Of a stretch of DNA of 64,000 bases, positions 9,635-19,239 are shown piece after piece; within the stretch, counting starts at the first letter, position 1; each line of letters begins with the position of its first letter. Below the pieces are notes generated by a model. It searched no databases and was not told the DNA's origin. It saw nothing but the letters and a program-made list of their open reading frames with translations. The stretch comes from Microbacterium sp. H83 (lineage in GTDB: Bacteria > Actinomycetota > Actinomycetes > Actinomycetales > Microbacteriaceae): positions 17,003-81,002 of the forward strand of contig NZ_LWCU01000006.1 of NCBI RefSeq assembly GCF_001650405.1, given 5' to 3'. The translations under genes were made by a program, and so were the position numbers.

Positions 9635-11038
9635 TCAGACGACGGGATCCTGCGGCGTGCCCGCAGCCGGTCGGATCGGGCCGAGATCGTCGAGCGGCAC
9701 GGTGTCATACGGCGACGGGCGGCCGTCGGTCGACGCTGTCCATCCCGAAGGGACGTCTCGATTCTCCGTCGCGCCGCCGGAGCGCTCGGACTCGGTCATC
9801 TCGGCGAGCCAGCGGTCCGTGCGCTCCTCCGCGAGCTCGTCGCGGTTGCGCGGCGACAGCAGCAGGATCGCCGCGCCGAGCAGCACCTCGCCTCCGAGGG
9901 CGAGGGAGAAGGCGAGCACGTCGGGTCCGGCCTCGACGAGTCGACCGGGCCCCATGGACCCGCCGCCGAGCACCGCCGCGACCGCGGCGGCCCCCGCGGT
10001 GAGCGCGCCGATCCCGACCGCGATCACCGCACGGTGCGCGGTCCCGAGCGGCGTGACCTCCCACACCAGCCGCGAGCGGACCGCCCATCCCGCGAACGCT
10101 CCCGCCGCGATCGGGAGGATCACCACGACGAGCATCCAGATGGAGGTGTTCTCGGGGAGGATGCCGAGGATCGGGAGGCCCGGGACGACGCCCAGCTGCG
10201 TGCCGGCCGGGGACACCGCCGTGCCCGCGCCGACGGCGAACCCGGGACCCGCCAGCCATGACACCGCCCACACCACGGCCGTGGGCAGGTAGGCGAGCTG
10301 CCCCAGCGTGATCACCGTGGCGCCGAGTGCATCGACCCGCGCCGCCTGGAACAGGGCGACCACCTCCCCGCCGCGTGCCAGGGTCGCGACGGCGATCGCG
10401 AGCGCGCCGAAGAACGTGACGCCGACGAGCGCGAATGCCGCGCCGCGCACGGCGGCCGACGGGACCGGACCCCAGTCGCCCCAGGAGTCGAACACGTCGT
10501 GGACCCGATCGAGCGCGCCGCCGTCGCCGTCCTCCCAGGCGATGCGCACGGCTCCCCCCATCGCGCCGAGGAGGTAGACGGCGGGCGGCAGCAGCATCCC
10601 GAGCGCGAGCGGGGTCGCCGCCCCCTCGAGGTGCGATGTCAGGGCCACCCCCGCGGCGATGACGGCGAAGGTCGCCGCGCCGGAGAGGGATCCCATGAGC
10701 CATGCTCCCGCGCGGGCGGCGCGGGCCCCGGAGCGCGCGGCGAACAGCAGGGTGAAGAGGAGGAACGCCAGGGGCGTCACCGACAGGGTGAACGCGGCGG
10801 CGTCGGGTGCGATCCCCGTCGTGCGGAGCAGATCGCCGGCGATGTCTATGCTCAGCGGGACGCCGTGGCCGAACTGCCACAGCGTGCCGGTCAACGGCCA
10901 CAGTGCGCCCCAGTCCGCCGAGACGCCGAAGGCCACCGTCCACAGCAGGGTGAGCGGCGCCAACAGCACGACGAGTCCGACGGCCGCGGCGATGGCGGCG
11001 TCGAAGGCGGCGAGGAGCGCGACGAGGAGGCGTTGCAT
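9635..11038 (-). CDS. PerM-like multi-pass membrane protein (DUF6350)
   Basis: A 467-residue integral membrane protein with about nine hydrophobic segments between residues 5 and 400 and a charged cytoplasmic tail from about 400. Family and position point to DUF6350, whose mycobacterial member PerM (Rv0955) stabilises the divisome through FtsB and, as here, lies directly upstream of purN. Its stop is 44 nt before the purN start, which has its own promoter. Function here is inferred from family and gene order. Confidence 0.8.
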   Translation of the reverse strand: MQRLLVALLAAFDAAIAAAVGLVVLLAPLTLLWTVAFGVSADWGALWPLTGTLWQFGHGVPLSIDIAGDLLRTTGIAPDAAAFTLSVTPLAFLLFTLLFAARSGARAARAGAWLMGSLSGAATFAVIAAGVALTSHLEGAATPLALGMLLPPAVYLLGAMGGAVRIAWEDGDGGALDRVHDVFDSWGDWGPVPSAAVRGAAFALVGVTFFGALAIAVATLARGGEVVALFQAARVDALGATVITLGQLAYLPTAVVWAVSWLAGPGFAVGAGTAVSPAGTQLGVVPGLPILGILPENTSIWMLVVVILPIAAGAFAGWAVRSRLVWEVTPLGTAHRAVIAVGIGALTAGAAAVAAVLGGGSMGPGRLVEAGPDVLAFSLALGGEVLLGAAILLLSPRNRDELAEERTDRWLAEMTESERSGGATENRDVPSGWTASTDGRPSPYDTVPLDDLGPIRPAAGTPQDPVV

Positions 11039-11047
11039 ATCGAATCG

Positions 11048-11053
11048 AGACTA
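11048..11053 (-). promoter_or_regulatory. -10 box of the perM-like gene
   Basis: TAGTCT on the reverse strand, 9 nt before the ATG at 11038, giving a very short or absent 5' leader. It lies in the 91-bp divergent spacer shared with the purine permease. Confidence 0.45.
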
Positions 11054-11129
11054 CGACGAGAAGCCTCGGGCGGCCTGTGGGCGCGCGCGGTGCGAGCGAC
11101 ACGATATCGTCTCCTGCGGAGGTTTCCCG

Positions 11130-12551
11130 ATGTCAACTGCCCCGTCCCCCACCCCGCACCAGGCCGCTCCCGCGAACGCTCTGGACCGCTTCTTCGAGAT
11201 CAGCACGCGCGGATCCACGATCGGCACCGAGATCCGAGGGGGCCTGGTGACCTTCGTCACCATGGCCTACATCGTGATCCTCAATCCGATCATCCTGAGC
11301 ACGCCCGACGTCGACGGCAACACGCTCTCAGGGTCCGCGGTCGCCGCCGCCACCGCGCTCACCGCCGGCGTGATGACGATCCTCTTCGGCCTCGTCACCC
11401 GCCTGCCGTTCGCCTTCGCGGCGGGCCTCGGCATCAACGCCTTCATCGCGTTCTCCGTCGTCGGATCGGTCACCTGGCCCGAGGCGATGGCTCTCGTGAT
11501 GATTAACGGCGTCATCATCGTCCTGCTCGCCGCGACCGGTCTGCGGAAGATGATCTTCGACGCAGTGCCCGTGCAGCTGAAGCTCGCGATCACCGTCGGC
11601 ATCGGCCTGTTCATCGCCTTCATCGGCTTCGTGAACGCCGGATTCGTGACGGCGACCGGCAACGCGTCGCCGCCGGTCGACCTCGGCATCGGCGGCTCGG
11701 TCGCGTCGATCCCGACCCTGCTCTTCGTCATCACGCTGCTGCTCGGCGGAGTCCTGACGGCCCTGCGCGTCAAGGGCGCGATCCTCATCGCCCTGGTCGG
11801 CGGCACCGTTCTCGGCGGCATCGTCAACCTGATCTGGCCGTTCGGCCTCGACTTCGGCTTCACCGGCGCGATCGTGGGTCTCCCCGACCTCAGCCTCGTC
11901 GGGCAGGTCGACTTCGGCTTCGACCTCCAGAAGGTCAGCGTCGTCGCACTGGTCATGTTCGTCTTCACGCTCCTGTTCTCGAACTTCTTCGACGCGATGG
12001 GCACCATGACGGGCCTGGCGAAGGAGGCCGACCTGGCCGACGAGAAGGGCGACTTCCCCCGCATCAAGTCGGCACTGATCGTCGAGGGCGTCGGCGCCAT
12101 CGCCGGCGGTGGCACGTCGTCCTCGTCCGCGACCGTCTTCGTCGAGTCGGGCGCCGGCATCGGCGAGGGCGCGCGCACCGGCTTCGCGACCGTCATCACG
12201 GGCACGATGTTCCTCGTCGCCATGTTCTTCACGCCCTTGACCTCGCTGGTGCCCGGCTCGGTGGCGGCCGCCGCCCTCGTCCTCGTCGGCGCGCTGATGC
12301 TCGCGCAGATCAAGAACATCGACCTCAGCGACTTCCGCGTGCTGCTGCCGGTGTTCCTCACCGCGACGGTCATGCCGATGACCTACTCGATCGCCAACGG
12401 CATCGGAGCCGGCTTCATCAGCTGGATCGTCGTGAACGCGTTCTCGGGCCGCGCCAAGACCATCCACCCGCTCCTGTGGGTGGTCGGCGCCGGATTCGTG
12501 ATCTTCTTCGCGCGCGGACCCATCGAGGCCCTCTTCGGCGTCGGGATCTGA
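11130..12551 (+). CDS. NCS2/AzgA-family purine permease
   Basis: A 473-residue transporter of the AzgA-like branch of the nucleobase-cation symporter-2 family, with about 12-14 membrane segments. Hallmarks are GTEIRGGLVTFVTMAYIVILNP near the N-terminus, the GLGINAFIAF helix, SNFFDAMGTMTGL and the substrate-binding GGGTSSSSATVFVESGAGI segment. Such proteins import adenine, guanine and/or hypoxanthine with protons. GCGGAGG precedes the chosen ATG; longer upstream frames overlap the divergent gene. Proximity to purN-purH fits purine supply. I saw no purine riboswitch in the 91-bp leader. It is followed by a strong terminator. Confidence 0.93.
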   Translation: MSTAPSPTPHQAAPANALDRFFEISTRGSTIGTEIRGGLVTFVTMAYIVILNPIILSTPDVDGNTLSGSAVAAATALTAGVMTILFGLVTRLPFAFAAGLGINAFIAFSVVGSVTWPEAMALVMINGVIIVLLAATGLRKMIFDAVPVQLKLAITVGIGLFIAFIGFVNAGFVTATGNASPPVDLGIGGSVASIPTLLFVITLLLGGVLTALRVKGAILIALVGGTVLGGIVNLIWPFGLDFGFTGAIVGLPDLSLVGQVDFGFDLQKVSVVALVMFVFTLLFSNFFDAMGTMTGLAKEADLADEKGDFPRIKSALIVEGVGAIAGGGTSSSSATVFVESGAGIGEGARTGFATVITGTMFLVAMFFTPLTSLVPGSVAAAALVLVGALMLAQIKNIDLSDFRVLLPVFLTATVMPMTYSIANGIGAGFISWIVVNAFSGRAKTIHPLLWVVGAGFVIFFARGPIEALFGVGI

Positions 12552-12566
12552 TCCGCGAGCGCGGGC

Positions 12567-12603
12567 ACGAAGGGGCGGATGCGCACTGCATCCGCCCCTT
12601 CGT
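12567..12603 (+). terminator. Terminator after the purine permease
   Basis: Perfect 16-bp stem (12567-12582 with 12588-12603) and a 5-nt loop, 15 nt after the stop. The stem contains GGCGGATGC facing its own complement. There is no strong T-tract. Confidence 0.75.
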
Positions 12604-12677
12604 CGTCTCCCCGGATGCCGTGGCGGCGCGACCGGCGCAGTGGTAGACCGGGATCACATCGAGGAGAGCAGGCCGCC

Positions 12678-13625
12678 ATGTCCGGCGTCGACACGTCCAT
12701 ACCGCGCCGCTGGGTCAGCGACGGCGGGCTCGAGACCGACCTCATCTTCCACCACGACGTGGACCTCCCCGACTTCGCGGCCTTCGTCCTCGTCGACGAC
12801 GAGCAGGGACGTCGGCTTCTGCGCGAGTACTTCCTGGAATACGCCGACGTCGCCCGGACGCACCGTGCTCCGCTCCGACTCGAGACCCCGACGTGGCGTG
12901 CCAGCTCCGCCTGGGGCGACCGTCTCGGGTACGACGCCGACGCGCTCCGACGCGTCAACGGCGATGCGGTGCGGCTCCTGCGCGAGGTCGGCACCGACTC
13001 CGGCGTCGAGGAGGTTCAGGTCGTCGGGATGGTGGGTCCGCGGGGAGACGGCTACCGTTCGGGCGCCTGGGATCCCGAGACCGGTGCGCGGGACGCGTAC
13101 GAGTACCACCGCGCGCAGGTGCGGGCGCTGGCCGACGCCGGAGCCGATGCCGTCACCGCGTACACGTTGAACGATGCCGCAGAGGCGATCGGCGTCATCC
13201 GCGCAGCACGGGAGATCGGCGTGCCGGTGGAGGTCTCGTTCACCGTGGAGACCGACGGCAGGCTCGCATCGGGCCGCACGCTGTCGGACACGATCGCCGA
13301 GGTCGACGCCGCGGCCGCACCGGACGGCTACCTGCTCAACTGCGCGCACCCCGATCACATGGCTCAGGCGCTCGACCGGAGGTCGGCACGGCGCATCGTC
13401 GGCGTCCGTCCCAATGCCTCCCGACGGTCGCACGCCGAGCTCGACGAATCGGAGACTCTCGACGAGGGCGACCTCGCCGAGCTCGCCGCCAGCACGGCCG
13501 CGCTGGTCGCTCGGATGCCGGCGGTGCGCATGGTCGGCGGATGCTGCGGAACCGACTCTCGCCACGTGGCGGCGATCTGGGCGACGCTGGACCACGATCC
13601 GATGCCGCCGGCCGACGCTCCGTAA
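12678..13625 (+). CDS. mmuM: Homocysteine S-methyltransferase family protein
   Basis: A 315-residue (βα)8-barrel methyltransferase that forms methionine from homocysteine and a methyl donor such as S-methylmethionine. The three zinc-binding cysteines are present: Cys222 in LLNCAHP and Cys289/Cys290 in GGCCGTD. The N-terminal DGGLETDLI segment is typical. The ATG is preceded by GAGGAG about 10 nt upstream. It stands alone between two terminators. The donor is not evident, so mmuM is a family-level name. Confidence 0.88.
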   Translation: MSGVDTSIPRRWVSDGGLETDLIFHHDVDLPDFAAFVLVDDEQGRRLLREYFLEYADVARTHRAPLRLETPTWRASSAWGDRLGYDADALRRVNGDAVRLLREVGTDSGVEEVQVVGMVGPRGDGYRSGAWDPETGARDAYEYHRAQVRALADAGADAVTAYTLNDAAEAIGVIRAAREIGVPVEVSFTVETDGRLASGRTLSDTIAEVDAAAAPDGYLLNCAHPDHMAQALDRRSARRIVGVRPNASRRSHAELDESETLDEGDLAELAASTAALVARMPAVRMVGGCCGTDSRHVAAIWATLDHDPMPPADAP

Positions 13626-13677
13626 ATCGGCGGGCAGGAGCAGTCCGTCGATCGTGTCATCGCAGCGGACACGAAGA

Positions 13678-13705
13678 AAGGCCCCGGGGTGGAGCCCGGG
13701 GCCTT
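13678..13705. terminator. Bidirectional terminator between mmuM and sucD
   Basis: An 11-bp GC-rich stem (13678-13688 with 13695-13705, 6-nt loop). A-rich on the left and T-rich on the right, it gives a T-tract to both converging transcripts. Confidence 0.85.
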
Positions 13706-13722
13706 CTTCACCAGTCTAGCGC

Positions 13723-14625
<903 letters not shown>

Positions 14626-14658
14626 TTTCTTCTCTAGTCCTTGTGTCTCAGCGAAGCG

Positions 14659-15825
14659 TCAGGCGTTGGCGAGTTCGGCGGCCTTGTCGGCGCCCTCGTC
14701 CATGGTGGCTGCCAGGGTGACGAGCGGGTGCGCGTACTCTGCGAGGATCGCGCGTCCCTCCTCGACGCGGTTGCCGTCGAGGCGCACGACGAGCGGCTTG
14801 GATGCCGTGGCACCCAGCGTCTCGAGGGCACCCTTGATGCCGTTCGCGACGGCGTCGCACGCCGTGATGCCGCCGAAGACGTTGACGAAGACGCTCTTGA
14901 CCTGCGGGTCGCCGAGGATGACGTCGAGGCCGTTGGCCATGACCTCCGCCGACGCGCCGCCGCCGATGTCGAGGAAGTTGGCGGGCTTGACGCCGTCGTG
15001 CTTCTCGCCGGCGTAGGCCACGACGTCGAGCGTCGACATGACGAGTCCCGCGCCGTTGCCGATGATGCCGACCTCGCCGTCGAGCTTCACGTAGTTGAGT
15101 CCCGACTTCTTGGCCTTGGCCTCGAGGGGGTCTGCGGCGTCCTTGTCCTCGAGCTCCTCGTGCTCGGGGTGACGGATCTCCGACGCGTTGTCGTCGAGCG
15201 TGACCTTGCCGTCGAGCGCGATGATGTCGCCGTCCTCGGTGCGGACCAGCGGGTTCACCTCGACGAGCGTGGCGTCCTCGCCCTTGTAGACCTCGAAGAG
15301 CTTCACGAAGACGTCGGAGACCTTCTCGACGAGGTCCTCGGGGAAGTTGGCGGCGCGAGCGATCTCGACGGCCTTCTCCTTGTCGATGCCCGTCAGCGGG
15401 TTGACCTCGACGCGGGCGAGCGCCTCGGGCTTCTCCACGGCGAGCTGCTCGATCTCCATGCCGCCCTCGACCGAGCAGAGGCTCAGGTACGAGCGGTTGG
15501 CGCGGTCGAGCAGCACGGAGAAGTAGAACTCCTCGGCGATGCGCGCACCCTGCGCGACCATGACGCGCTTGACGACGTGACCCTTGATGTCGAGGCCGAG
15601 GATGGCCTTGGCCGCCTCGTAGGCCTCATCGGGGGTCTTCGCGACCTTGACGCCGCCGGCCTTGCCACGACCACCGGTCTTGACCTGCGCCTTGACGACG
15701 ACGACGCCGCCGATCTTCTCCGCGGCTGCCTTCACCTCCTCGGGGGTGTCGGCGACGATGCCGGCGAGAACCGGCACTCCGTACTTCTCGAAAACGTCTC
15801 GTGCCTGGTACTCGTACAGATCCAC
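14659..15825 (-). CDS. sucC: ADP-forming succinyl-CoA synthetase, beta subunit
   Basis: A 388-residue ATP-grasp subunit starting [18 protein letters not shown], with the nucleotide-binding [19 protein letters not shown] strand-loop, EVNPL metal-site motif and the C-terminal [10 protein letters not shown] and [12 protein letters not shown] segments. The start codon is GTG, with GAAGGAACCACA just before it as ribosome site. It is first in the operon with sucD. The roughly 60-nt leader contains an 18-bp palindrome that could be an operator. Confidence 0.97.
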   Translation of the reverse strand: MDLYEYQARDVFEKYGVPVLAGIVADTPEEVKAAAEKIGGVVVVKAQVKTGGRGKAGGVKVAKTPDEAYEAAKAILGLDIKGHVVKRVMVAQGARIAEEFYFSVLLDRANRSYLSLCSVEGGMEIEQLAVEKPEALARVEVNPLTGIDKEKAVEIARAANFPEDLVEKVSDVFVKLFEVYKGEDATLVEVNPLVRTEDGDIIALDGKVTLDDNASEIRHPEHEELEDKDAADPLEAKAKKSGLNYVKLDGEVGIIGNGAGLVMSTLDVVAYAGEKHDGVKPANFLDIGGGASAEVMANGLDVILGDPQVKSVFVNVFGGITACDAVANGIKGALETLGATASKPLVVRLDGNRVEEGRAILAEYAHPLVTLAATMDEGADKAAELANA

Positions 15826-15863
15826 TGTGGTTCCTTCACTGGGCTGCGTGTCTGGTAATTCTC

Positions 15864-15881
15864 TCGATGTCGAGACATCGA
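15864..15881. promoter_or_regulatory. Palindrome in the sucCD leader
   Basis: TCGATGTC-GA-GACATCGA: two perfect 8-nt arms with a 2-nt spacer, between the likely sucC -10 box and the GTG. This is the shape of a dimeric repressor site; the regulator is unknown. Confidence 0.5.
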
Positions 15882-15891
15882 CCAGTCCCCC

Positions 15892-15897
15892 AGCCTA
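15892..15897 (-). promoter_or_regulatory. -10 box of the sucCD promoter
   Basis: TAGGCT on the reverse strand, about 67 nt before the sucC GTG. The transcript start would be near 15885, just upstream of the palindrome at 15864-15881. Confidence 0.45.
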
Positions 15898-15993
15898 CTA
15901 CCGCCGCCTGAGCGCCCCGCACGCCGCCGAGACCTCTGGGGATGAGGCGAGGTCATCCGGTAGCATTCTTGAGCGTCGAGGCAGGGGGAGACG

Positions 15994-16407
15994 ATGACGG
16001 ACACCTTCGACTGGTCCGATCCGGTGGCCACTCGCGCGCGGATCGAACAGCAGGTGAGGGACGCGGAGCGGCGCGCCGAGCAGGCGGCTCAGGTGCGCGA
16101 CGACATCGCCGCCGTGCGCGAGCAGGCGTCCTCCCCGAAGCGCGACGTCACGGTCACCGTGGATTCCTCCGGTCGACTCGCAGCCGTCGCGCTCACGGAT
16201 GCCGCCTTCGACCGCTCCCCCGCGGCTCTCGGCGAACTGATCGTCTCCCTCGCGGGCGACGCGCAGCGTGCGGCCGGCGCGAGAGCCGTCGAGATCGCCG
16301 CCGAGGCCTTCGGCGCGGAGGACGCGGCCGTCGAGCACCTCCGCGACGAGATCGCCCAACTGCCCGATCCCGGTCAGGACGGCCGACCCCGGATCGAGTA
16401 CCGCTGA
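15994..16407 (+). CDS. YbaB/EbfC-like protein of the type VII secretion island
   Basis: A 137-residue, highly charged, mostly helical protein (long Glu/Arg/Ala helix at residues 10-45, then DVTVTVDSSGRLAAVALTD, the β-hairpin typical of the YbaB/EbfC DNA-binding family, then helices). Such YbaB-like proteins often head actinobacterial operons encoding WXG/Esp secretion targets; whether they bind DNA or act as chaperones is not settled. It opens a six-gene operon: its TGA overlaps the next ATG (TGATG). A ribosome site AGGCAGGGGGAG lies before the start. Confidence 0.75.
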   Translation: MTDTFDWSDPVATRARIEQQVRDAERRAEQAAQVRDDIAAVREQASSPKRDVTVTVDSSGRLAAVALTDAAFDRSPAALGELIVSLAGDAQRAAGARAVEIAAEAFGAEDAAVEHLRDEIAQLPDPGQDGRPRIEYR

Positions 16408-16736
16408 TGGCCGACCTCATCGCCGTCGACACGGAGACGGTCCGCCGACACGCTCAGCGCGTCGGCCAGATCGCGTCGGACGTCCGGCTCGCCGAGAACG
16501 CCGCAGGGTCGATGAACGTCGGAGGCGGCGCGTTCGGCGTGATGTGCGCCTTCCTGGTCCCGCCCGCCCAGATCGTGTCGTCGATCGCCACGGGCGCGAT
16601 CTCCGCCGCTGCGACCATGCTCGAGCGCTCAGAGGAGGAGCTCCGCGGTCTCGCGAACGATTTCGATGAAGGCGAGCAGCGGCAGCTCGACACGATCTCG
16701 GGCCTGCTCGCCTCCGTCGACGGCGCCGCCGGATGA
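16407..16736 (+). CDS. EspC-like type VII secretion target
   Basis: A 109-residue helical protein that fits the ESX-1 EspC/WXG-like fold (helix-turn-helix hairpin, VDTETVRRHAQRVGQI at residues 6-21 and a second helix from about 65 to 105). A Gly/Ala-rich, weakly hydrophobic stretch fills the middle. It overlaps both neighbours in the operon (TGATG upstream, ATGA downstream) and is immediately followed by the TNT toxin, so it is probably the co-secreted adaptor for that toxin. I see no WxG motif. Family placement rests on size, composition and context. Confidence 0.65.
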   Translation: MADLIAVDTETVRRHAQRVGQIASDVRLAENAAGSMNVGGGAFGVMCAFLVPPAQIVSSIATGAISAAATMLERSEEELRGLANDFDEGEQRQLDTISGLLASVDGAAG

Positions 16737-18184
16737 CTCCCCCCAATCCCCTGGTCGCCGGCCCGATCGATCCCACGACGCCGTTCAGCGGCGCGGGACT
16801 GCTCGAGGACGGCTACGAACTGGTCAACGCCATCGAGAGCGGCGACTGGGTGGCCGGCGGACTCGCGTCGTTCTCCGCGCTCGCGAACACCGTCGCCACC
16901 GCCATGGACCCGCTCGGCTCGCTGATCGCGGCAGGGCTGGGCTGGCTCATGGACCACCTGGAGCCGCTCAAGGGGTGGCTCAACGACCTGACCGGCGACG
17001 CCGGCGAGGTCGCCGGCTTCGCCGCGACATGGGGGAACATCGCCCAGCATCTCCAGCAGGCCGGTCAGACCCTGGACGCCCGGCTCGCGGACGTGAGCTC
17101 GATGTCCGGCGAGGCCATCGCGGCGTACCTGCGCCTGCAGTCCGACGTCGCCGCCCACATCTCCGCAGCGGCCTCCTGGGCCGGCGGGATGAAGACCGGC
17201 ATGGAGGCGGCATCCATGCTCGTGCAGGTCGTGCACGAGCTGGTCCGCGACACCCTCTCCCAGCTCGTCGGGTCGCTGATCTCGTACGCGAGCACGCTCG
17301 TCGTCTCCCTCGGAACGGCGACGCCCTACGTCATCGCCCAGGCCACGAGCCGGGTCTCGGCCATGACGGCCCGGATCTCGGGCACCGTCCTCAAGCTGGT
17401 GGATGCCGTCACCGCACTCGCCAAGCATCTGGACGAGCTCAAGGCTCTGTTCCAGCGCCTCGGCGACCTCTTCTCGCGCGGTCCGAACGGCGGCAGCGCG
17501 CCGTCCGGCCCCGGAGCACCGCACGCACCCGGTGCCCCGCATGATCCCGGCGGCACCGCGCCGGACGGCCCCTCGTCCGAACCGCCGAGCGTGCGGGATC
17601 AGAGCTCGCTCACCGACGAGCAGCTCCAGACATACCTCGAGCAGAACTACCCCGAGTACGCGGACGATTTCGCGAACACCGGCACCCTCCCGCCCGATGT
17701 GCAGATCCCGAAGGGGCCGGAGGTGCTCCAGCCTGACGGCAGCATCGACTGGAGCCAGGTGCCGGGCGGCGGCTACCGGCTCGACCCGAACGGCGACCCC
17801 ATCCGCACTCCGCACACTCCGCAGGTCGGGGACGTGCTCGACCGCTACGGTCCGCCCGAGGGGCGATACACCTCACCGGTGCCCGAGGGTGCTCCGTACA
17901 CGTACGATCAGCGGTCGCTGCCCTATGTGGAGAACCCCGCGCATTACCACCAGTACGAGGTCGTCGGCGATCTGTCCGACGTGCAGGGCGCGTTCGATCG
18001 TGCCCCCCAGCACGTCCAGGACGAGCTCCTGGCCGGCGGACTCCGACCGGAATACCTGGGGTCGCAGGGCTACCGTGGAGACATCGCTCCCGGTTTCGGC
18101 TCGACCGGAGGCGGGGTGCAGGTTCAGCTGCCGCTGACCGCGCAGCAGCTGATCGCGCTGGGCCTGTTGAAGGAGATCACATGA
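16733..18184 (+). CDS. Type VII secreted polymorphic toxin with C-terminal TNT (NAD+ glycohydrolase) domain
   Basis: A 483-residue protein. Residues 1-250 form an Ala-rich helical delivery region, residues about 250-295 a Pro/Gly/Ser linker, and residues 367-483 a TNT domain like that of Mycobacterium tuberculosis CpnT. Visible family residues are Arg378 in GRY, His406 in YHQYEVV and Gln463 in GGGVQVQLP, corresponding to the conserved Arg, the His and catalytic Gln of TNT; IAPGFGSTGGG is also diagnostic. TNT domains hydrolyse NAD+ and kill the recipient cell. The stop overlaps the next gene's ATG (ATGA), a small immunity candidate. Delivery would need an ESX secretion machine, not present in this window. 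Confidence 0.85.
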   Translation: MTPPNPLVAGPIDPTTPFSGAGLLEDGYELVNAIESGDWVAGGLASFSALANTVATAMDPLGSLIAAGLGWLMDHLEPLKGWLNDLTGDAGEVAGFAATWGNIAQHLQQAGQTLDARLADVSSMSGEAIAAYLRLQSDVAAHISAAASWAGGMKTGMEAASMLVQVVHELVRDTLSQLVGSLISYASTLVVSLGTATPYVIAQATSRVSAMTARISGTVLKLVDAVTALAKHLDELKALFQRLGDLFSRGPNGGSAPSGPGAPHAPGAPHDPGGTAPDGPSSEPPSVRDQSSLTDEQLQTYLEQNYPEYADDFANTGTLPPDVQIPKGPEVLQPDGSIDWSQVPGGGYRLDPNGDPIRTPHTPQVGDVLDRYGPPEGRYTSPVPEGAPYTYDQRSLPYVENPAHYHQYEVVGDLSDVQGAFDRAPQHVQDELLAGGLRPEYLGSQGYRGDIAPGFGSTGGGVQVQLPLTAQQLIALGLLKEIT

Positions 18185-18465
18185 CCGGACTCAGCGCCGA
18201 CGAGGCGCAGCGCATCATCGCGGACGAGAAGCTCACCGCCACCGCGAACTGGTTCGGTCGCACCGGTCGACGCCAGTCCTCCGCCTGGATCGACCGGGAC
18301 GGCGACGAGTGGGCCGTCTGGGAGACCGACGAGCGCGGAGAGGTGTTCCACGCTCCCCTGCGCTTCCGGTCGGAGTCCGAAGCGCTGGACCTCTTCCTGC
18401 GGATCGCTCGTCGGTATCACGCGGGGGACTCCCACGCCGTGCGCCGCAGCGGAGGATCCTCATGA
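18181..18465 (+). CDS. Candidate immunity protein for the TNT toxin
   Basis: A 94-residue soluble protein with no family I recognise. It is placed, with 4-nt overlaps, between the full TNT toxin and an orphan TNT domain, the normal place for an immunity gene. Residues about 45-78 (WETDER, LRF, SE, EALDLFL) align loosely with the 89-residue protein at 18902-19171 (WLQDER, LRT, EE, DALSDLA), suggesting two diverged immunity paralogues. It is not obviously related to the mycobacterial antitoxin IFT, which is about twice as long. The immunity role is inference from position. Confidence 0.7.
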   Translation: MTGLSADEAQRIIADEKLTATANWFGRTGRRQSSAWIDRDGDEWAVWETDERGEVFHAPLRFRSESEALDLFLRIARRYHAGDSHAVRRSGGSS

Positions 18466-18905
18466 CCGAGCTGTGGATCGGCCCCGACGGCCGCACCCTC
18501 GACCGCGAGCCCATCCCTGCCGGCGCCGAGGTGTGGGACATGTACGGACCGGTGAACACCCGCTATGTGTACCTGATCCAGAACGGACGCCCGGCCTCGT
18601 ATCCCGAGCGGTCTCTCCCGTGGATCGAGAACCCCGCGGCGTACCACCAGTTCCTCGTCGTCGGCGACTGCATCCATCTCCGCGCCGCGTACGAGCGATC
18701 CGACGACACCGCACTCCGCCGTGATCTGGACGATCTCGTGGACATCGGCTACTACCGATGGGACGAGCCGATCTTCAGCGGGCCCGTCGCCCCGGCATTC
18801 GGTGAGCCAGGGGGCGCCATCCAGCTTCTGCTGCCCCTGCCGCTGTCGTTCTATCTTCGCCTCGGGCTCGTCCGCGAGCTGACCGTGCCCGGGAGGACGG
18901 CATGA
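18462..18905 (+). CDS. Orphan TNT toxin domain (no delivery region)
   Basis: A 147-residue protein that is almost only a TNT domain. EVWDMYGPVNTRY, RSLPWIENPAAYHQFLVVGD and GPVAPAFGEPGGAIQLLLP parallel residues 367-467 of the toxin at 16733-18184, and the key Arg34, His62 and Gln121 are kept. It has its own start (ATG overlapping the previous stop) but no N-terminal secretion region, typical of the silent toxin cassettes found behind polymorphic toxins that can recombine onto the delivery region. It is followed by its own small immunity candidate. The intact catalytic residues argue against a decayed pseudogene. Confidence 0.82.
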   Translation: MTELWIGPDGRTLDREPIPAGAEVWDMYGPVNTRYVYLIQNGRPASYPERSLPWIENPAAYHQFLVVGDCIHLRAAYERSDDTALRRDLDDLVDIGYYRWDEPIFSGPVAPAFGEPGGAIQLLLPLPLSFYLRLGLVRELTVPGRTA

Positions 18906-19171
18906 ACCGCGACACTCTGCTCGCCGACCTCCGCGCGCGAGGCCTCTCCGGGTTCTGCTTCTTCGAGGACCCGCGCGGCAAGGCGCACGTCGTCGTGATC
19001 TCCTTCGGGAGGGACGGCTTCCAGACCTGGCTCCAGGACGAACGCGCCCAGCCGATCGTCAGCTCGCTCCGCACGTTCGCGGAAGAGCGCGACGCTCTCA
19101 GCGACCTCGCGCATCGCGTGGAGGTCTGGAACCGTATCGACGGGGTGCGCTCCCCCGTCGCACAGGCCTAG
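18902..19171 (+). CDS. Second candidate immunity protein
   Basis: An 89-residue soluble protein, last of the six-gene island operon, with a start that overlaps the orphan TNT gene's stop (ATGA). It shares the WxxDER...LR...E..AL pattern and size with the first immunity candidate at 18181. No named family is recognised. It most likely protects against the orphan TNT domain, by analogy with duplicated toxin-immunity pairs. Confidence 0.65.
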   Translation: MNRDTLLADLRARGLSGFCFFEDPRGKAHVVVISFGRDGFQTWLQDERAQPIVSSLRTFAEERDALSDLAHRVEVWNRIDGVRSPVAQA

Positions 19172-19195
19172 ACGAGCCGCGAGCGTTCCCGACCC

Positions 19196-19225
19196 GGACG
19201 AGCCGTGAGCGATCGCAGCTCGTCC
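19196..19225. terminator. Possible terminator between convergent T7SS operons
   Basis: GGACGAGC (19196-19203) pairs with GCTCGTCC (19218-19225) around a 14-nt loop containing GCGATCGC. It lies between the converging stops at 19171 and 19240. Confidence 0.45.
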
Positions 19226-19239
19226 AGGCCTGGAACCGT

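Noticed and set aside
11054..11129. Purine riboswitch upstream of the NCS2 permease
   Set aside because: The 76-nt leader is too short and lacks a recognisable aptamer pattern.
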